From assembly GCA_015698045.1 (NCBI GenBank), contig BLAL01000050.1, positions 124,001 through 188,000 of the forward strand: a stretch of DNA of 64,000 nucleotides. The letters run 5' to 3'. This DNA comes from Rhizophagus clarus. Taxonomy: Eukaryota > Glomeromycota > Glomeromycetes > Glomerales > Glomeraceae. The position numbers and the translations under genes were made by a program. The notes beneath the pieces are model-generated. The model saw nothing but the letters and a program-made list of their open reading frames with translations, did not search any database and was not told the DNA's origin. Positions 58,742 to 64,000 of this stretch are shown here, piece after piece; within the stretch, counting starts at the first letter, position 1; every line of letters begins with the position of its first letter.

Positions 58742-59800
58742 AAATATTTTTCACCATCTTGTATAACTACCTCTAGCATTAATAACATCTTGAATTCTTT
58801 CTGGCATTGACTCAATCAATTTAGTACATGCCTCTAATGCTGTTTCATTCCAAATCTGAGAAACATGCTCCCATAATGTATCTTTTCCTCTAATTTCAAT
58901 GTTTAATGCTTTAAGTTGATGGTCAATATCATTCCAAAGATGTTCTATGGGATTAAGATCAGGTGATTATGGCAGCTATGGTAAAACTTCAATACTATTA
59001 TCATCAAACCACTGCTTTGTAAGTATTGCAATATGCTTCAGATTATTATCCTGTTGAAAGATAATGTCTGAAGTATCAAATTCATAATACTAAAGTGTCT
59101 CCATAAAGTCCTCATCCAATATCTTACGATATAATTTGACATCTAGACCTCCATCAATTTTACATGGATAACCTACACTACGAGAAGTGAAACATCTTCA
59201 CACGAAAACACTACTGCCACCAAATTTAATAGTAAGTTTTACATGGGAGTCTTTAAGTGCCTCTCCTGATTTCTTCTAGCAGTATTGCCATCTGTCTGAT
59301 TCAAATATCTGAAATTTAGACTCATTAGACCAAACCACTTTACTCCAATCACTCATTGTCCAATCATTAAACCTTTTAGCAAATTTAAATCATTTCTCAT
59401 GGTATTTTTTGAACAAAAGTGGCTTCTTGCATTTTACTCTAGACGCCAAACTATTACTTCTTAATATTCTATGTACAGTATCAATACTGACTTCAATTTT
59501 TCATTACTTTGTAAAGACTTTGTTAATTGAACAGCATTTGAACATTCGCTATTCGCCAAGCATCTTATGATTGTACGTTCATTACGCTCATTTAACATAT
59601 GTGGCTGACTTGAACGTGATTTATCTTCAACTCTACCAATTTTCACGTATTTTTTTTAAGCCTTATGATTATTGTATGACTTTCACAACCAATTTTAGCA
59701 GCAATCTCTTTTACAGCAAAACCACATTTGAGTATCATAATTGCTTGTGCCCTTTGTTCAATGGTAAGTTGGACTTTAGTTTATAAAAGTAAGAGAATAT
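58742..59800 (-). pseudogene. Tc1-type transposase, broken
   Basis: Minus strand. An N-terminal HTH pair: LTIEQRAQAIMILKCGF and EIAAKIGCESHTI (59775-59660), then IGRVEDKSRSSQPHMLNERN with RTIIRCLA (59640-59560). The DDE core includes FQQDNNLKHIA (second Asp, about 59075-59040) and SPDLNPIEHLWNDI (region of the final acidic residue, about 58955-58915). It ends with MPERIQDVINARGSYTRW (58800-58745). Several stops and frameshifts lie in the middle. DD34E-type Tc1 family. Confidence 0.88.
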
Positions 59801-60365
59801 AATTTTAAAAAAATGTAAGTATGAAAGCGTTTTTTTATCATTATTTTTATTATTAATTATAATAAATAAATTTTTTTTCTTAGCAAAACTTTTTTTTTTG
59901 AAAAGCCGCAAATATAACACACTATGGTTTGGTGAGAAAAAACACCACAAGAGCATTTTTTGTTATACAAAAACAGGAGTAATATTTATATATTAAAGAT
60001 TTACATATATACTGTTTATTTTAAAAAAATCAAATTAAACGCATTTGTTTTAATCAATAAACACGTGATTTCACATTTAAAAAAGTTTGGTGCATTACTT
60101 ACGTGAGCCACTGTATAATCACACCTCTAAACAATCACCAGTTAAGAGTGTAACCAACTTAGTAATGCATCTCATTTTTTGATGAATTGTGATGTACATA
60201 AAAAATTAACCAATTGATTTACATTAAATTTTAGCATATTCTGGTAATTTACATATTAAATAATCTACATTTTAAATTTTATTTTGATTGGCTTTAATTT
60301 TAACATCAATACATGTGATTAAAAATTAATTTTTAAATAATGCGTTATTTTTGTGAGTCACTGTA

Positions 60366-61032
60366 ATATAACATTTTGGAAGTTTTTTATTAAGAGATAA
60401 ACTTATTTTTTATAATTTTTAAGAAATGCTGCATCACACTACGTTGTCAACCTGATACAGATTTCAGATGTTCAAATTGTTTAGGAATTATCATATTTAT
60501 AGAGAAAATAGCAATTAAAATGAAATTTAGTTTTAATTTTTTAATTTAAAATTGTAATATGCATTTCACATTTTTTTTATAAATTTTATGAAAATTATTT
60601 TTTCTTTTAGTATATATATATAGTTTCAAAATCTTATTTCTAAATCATAAAAATTAACATAATAAAAGTTATTACTCATAACATATTTTACATTTCATTA
60701 TTAAGGTTTGATATAATTATAATCAAATCTCAATGAGTTTGCCAAAATTAAATACAAAATTTTTTTAGAAATCAGGTTATTGTTAAAATGCAATATTTTA
60801 ATCAGCGCTTAATTTTAATTTTTTAGTACATAATCAGAAAATGATAGTTATTATTATGTGATGTAATATTTAAATTATTTAAAAAAAAATTTTTATAAAA
60901 GTAGTTTTATTTTTCAAAAAATTGAATAAAAACCATAATTTCAGTAAAATTGCAGACAAATTTGTTTGCAATATCTTACTATTTAAGGGATAAAGTTTAT
61001 ATAGTATATTTAATAATAAATTTTATTTTACT
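60366..61032. other. A+T-rich sequence beyond the palindromic element
   Basis: About 60405-60500 has a more complex patch (GCATCACACTACGTTGTCAA) that may be more piggyBac-like relic. Nothing else was recognised. Confidence 0.35.
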
Positions 61033-61139
61033 TTATTTTTTATTTTTATTGACAAGTTAACATAAAACACGAAGGGATTACATTAAATACTCCAAATGGA
61101 GTGAGTCAGTGGTAAAGTTTTAACTATGGAACTATAACC
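61033..61139 (-). mobile_element. SINE-like retroposon with 18-bp target duplication
   Basis: Flanked by aataaattttattttact at 61015-61032 and 61140-61157. The A/T-rich tail on the left implies minus-strand orientation, with the head GGTTATAGTTCCATAGTT. On the plus strand GAGTCAGTGGTAAAGTTTTA looks like a tRNA A-box region, so the head may be tRNA-derived in antisense, or this is chance. Confidence 0.55.
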
Positions 61140-61157
61140 AATAAATTTTATTTTACT

Positions 61158-64000
61158 GCAAAGTATTACATTATTAAATATCTTTTTTTAATATACTAAT
61201 TGATAATATTTTTTGCTAAATAAAAAATAAATGCGTTGTATAAACTTTTTAATAATATAAATAAAAAAAAATAGCTTATATTAGATTTATTTTTAAAGTT
61301 TTTATTTAAAATATATTGATATTAATAAAATTCATGCAAAAATATATATATATATATTTTTTTTTTATTAAAGGTATTAATAATATATAAACTTTATTAA
61401 AATAGTAAAAGAATACTAAACTTTACTAATACAAATTTAAAAGTGGTACTTAAATTTTTAAGAATTTATTTATAAGATAATAAAAAAGGTTATTTTCTAA
61501 AGAAACGTTAAAATATATAATAGTTTGTACATTAAATTTGAGATCATTTTGCTGATCATCAGTTAATTGTCCTGTATATTTTCAACTATAGCCAGTCTAA
61601 CTACCTACCTAAATTATTAAACTAATAAAATGATATAAATAAAAGGAAAGGAATACAAAAAAGAAATATATTTAATCATTTAGAAAAGTCAAGATAAAAT
61701 CCTACTAATTATTATTAATCCCAAAATTATTTTCTAATAAAATCCATTAAAATTATCTTTAATTTTTTAGGTGGCTTTTTAAAGAGAAGAGCTTTATATA
61801 AGTTTCATTGTTTTAGATTTGTTTTTTTCTTTAATCTTATGTTCAGACAATAAGTTAGATAAATCCTTTTACAGACTTCTTATATAAATATAATTAAAAC
61901 TAGTAGTAGGCAATTTTACAGCAATTCTTAAAGATTTCTTATAAGTAGAAGATGAGAGGAATCTTTTATTATTAGGTTTATCTTTTCTTATGAAATTACT
62001 CTATTTATTATTTTAGCAACACAATATAAAGAATAGAATAGTATGATGATATTAACTTAATTTTTCACTACTTTAAACTGATTTCTTACTAATAATAAAT
62101 TGTAAATCCTTTTGACTTTTAAAGTAGACAATTATTTTATATTAGCTATTCAGGTTTTTAACTTCTTTAAAAGTCTTAATTTTAAATAAAGTAATAAAAT
62201 TTGCAAAGTTTTTCTTAACTAATAACATATTTAATGTCATAGATACTGGAGAATTTATGATTATAACTTGAAACCTTTTTTTTTTTAAGTTTTTGAAGAC
62301 TTTAAGATGCTGAAAATCAACTAATAACAGATAGACTAAGGAACAATTTAAAAACAATTTTTTTTTTCAAATCTTTCAAATTGAAAATTAATAATAGAAA
62401 TAATATTTTTTTAAGCCTTTAAAAGATCTAATAATATGAGATTATTCTACTTAGCTAAAATATTATAAATCTGTATATTACAAATATATTAACCTAAACT
62501 TAAGTTAAAATAATATCTAATGATTACTTAAGCTATATTATCATCCTTAACTGCTAATTGAATTTAATTTTAATTTTTTTAAGTTTTTTTAGCTCAAAAG
62601 ATGTAGTTGAAGAAAAACTGAAAGGAAGGAGAGAAGTAATATTCAATTGCAATAATTGATACAGAACTTTAAATAATATATATATAGGTAACAAAAAAAT
62701 TTGCTTATTTATTATAAAATTTTTTTTAAGTCATATAGAATGTTGCTTATTAAAAAGTGAAATATAAAAAAGTCATAATTATAGATACATAATGGGAAGT
62801 TAAAATTATTTAAATTATATATAAATTTTGTATAGTAAGGAATGATTTTTATACTACACTATATATATATATATATGAAAAAATTTTAATTTTACTAAAA
62901 AAAATTCTTTTTCTCCTTTTTTTGTAATTATAAATTTTTGTAAGAATTATCATATTTTATGGAATTTCAGAATTTTTTTTCTAGTATATCTTTTTAGTAT
63001 ATATATAATTTTAATTTTCCTGTCTGTAGGCCAACAGCTTTAAATTCTATAATTATTGCAGTTATAGGTTGATAATTTTTTGAAAGAAAATATCTTTTTT
63101 TCATATTTTATATATACTTTTTTTACTTCTTTTTCTTCTTATGCTCTTTTTTAACTTTTTTGTTTTTTTTTTTACAACTGCATAGAGCATACAAATCACA
63201 TGTTTATTTAACCACAAATAATCAATACAGTTTTTACTAATTTTATTTAATATATATAAATAAATTACTAATAATATTCTATTAAGTAAAAGTTTACACA
63301 TACAACATTAAGATATTATTGGTCTTTAGGTATTATACAAATACAAGATGACTATCATCAGTTTTTTAGATGATTAATATTTTATCATAATTAGTTCTAC
63401 ATATTTATAGTATAAATATAATTAGTCATTTTTAAAGTATATATAATTTTCTTTTTTTGTTTTTTTTACAAATTCTACTTTTTATTTACTTATAGTTTAT
63501 CCTAAGTATACTGAATTAGGCATATTTATATATTTTGGTATTATTTTGATTTGTATTTTTTACTATAGTCTAAGAAAGTATTTTCATAAAGTTTAGTTTT
63601 TTTGTTATTTTTTTTTATTATTAACTTAGTCTTTATGATATGATTTTCTTAAAAGGATTATACTATTTATAATTACAAGATTCATAATTGATATAGTTTT
63701 TACTATATATATAGAACTTATATCTGTAATTTTACTATATTGTAATTTATTCTTATTTTTTGTAAATAAAATTTTATATTTTGCAAACTAAAAAAAAAAA
63801 AAAAAAAATTTTAATTTCATTCATACTTTTAAAAATTTTAAAATATATTTTTTATAATAATATTTTTTTATTTTTGTTTTTTATTTACTAAATTTAATTA
63901 TATATAAATAAATTTTAGTTTAATAAAATCACTTTTTTATATTTAAGTAAAATTGTTCAATAATATTAAAAGTATTTAGATCTTAATTTTTTTAAGGCTA
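61158..64000. other. A+T-rich sequence with no recognised gene
   Basis: Long A/T runs, TA microsatellites (61340-61360, 62860-62877) and an A run (63790-63808). Small minus-strand ORFs (62142-62357, 63101-63301) are Lys/Leu-rich and compositional. No TIR pair was recognised. Confidence 0.5.

Larger units (their letters stand above)
56242..60113 (-). mobile_element. Tc1 element (second copy)
   Basis: The TIRs are CAGTGGCTCGCATAAGTAAT and, inverted, CAGTGGCTCACGTAAGTAAT, with TA at 56240-56241 and 60114-60115. Without the hAT-type insertion it is about 1.65 kb, normal for Tc1. It encodes a minus-strand transposase relic (59800-58740). It is homologous to the older Tc1 copy at 180-15370. Confidence 0.92.
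54456..60363. mobile_element. Palindromic Tc1/mariner-type element, interrupted
   Basis: CAGTGGCTCACAAAAATAAC at the left and its inverse (one mismatch) at the right, with TA at 54454-54455 and 60364-60365. TIR homology extends over 200 bp (54456-54660 against 60150-60363). The left part continues as a large palindrome centred near 55265 (about 54715-55835). The original element was about 1.6 kb. Insertions occupy about 55838-60148: a truncated pogo-like piece and the Tc1 element. Confidence 0.8.

Noticed and set aside
61080-61135. tRNA gene
   Set aside because: GAGTCAGTGGTAAAGT resembles an A box, but no cloverleaf or proper B box could be formed, and target duplications show a retroposon.

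Overview
The window looks like a piece of a very A+T-rich fungal nuclear genome. The genes have short GT-AG introns, T-tract acceptors and orthologues of conserved eukaryotic proteins. The mix of a LINE with endonuclease, RT and RNase H, many DNA transposons (hAT, Tc1/mariner, pogo-like, piggyBac-like), and a repetitive protein resembling the DUF8211 family I associate with Rhizophagus points to an arbuscular mycorrhizal fungus (Glomeromycotina). The organism call is inference; the gene and repeat calls are read from the sequence.

Layout. 1-15.4 kb is one nested stack of transposons. A decayed Tc1-type element (about 180-15370) carries two SINEs, a complete hAT element (753-8363, perfect 8-bp target duplication) and a second TIR element (8832-14522). 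The hAT element holds a 4.2-kb CACTA-like element (3526-7703), and 8832-14522 holds a 5.0-kb element (9421-14429). 15.7-26.7 kb is a broken LINE with a hAT MITE (17966-18821) and a 1.45-kb TIR element (21880-23326) inside it. 27-33 kb holds MITEs, a near-perfect 1.3-kb palindrome (28461-29753) and a SINE. 47-60.4 kb holds SINE-like insertions, a Tc1-like TIR element, a piggyBac-like relic split by a pogo-like element, and twin inverted 2.2-kb hAT-type elements. 60.4-64 kb is A+T-rich with no recognised gene.

Gene island, 36.4-44.9 kb. Five host genes: a 5-exon gene of unknown function (+), a CCDC137-family nucleolar-type protein (-), mitochondrial ribosomal protein uL16m/MRPL16 (+), the UBR-box/PHD protein UBR7 (-), and the ubiquitin-conjugating enzyme UBC7/UBE2G2 (-). 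CCDC137 and MRPL16 are head to head over a short shared promoter. MRPL16 and UBR7 are tail to tail. The DUF8211-like repetitive ORF (about 45-46.5 kb) sits directly against the 5' end of UBC7.

Most unusual: three otherwise different DNA transposons (3526-7703, 9421-14429, 21880-23326) each carry a tandem array of exon-like cassettes. Each cassette is a T tract plus TAG acceptor, a 27-49-nt 'exon', a GTAAG/GTAAA-type donor, and an intron-like spacer, usually with a short inverted repeat around AACGTT/AACATT. Two arrays repeat every 110-120 bp. I know of no described element with this architecture. Three excision tests visible in the sequence (acidic ORF, LINE RT, LINE ORF1) support the element boundaries.
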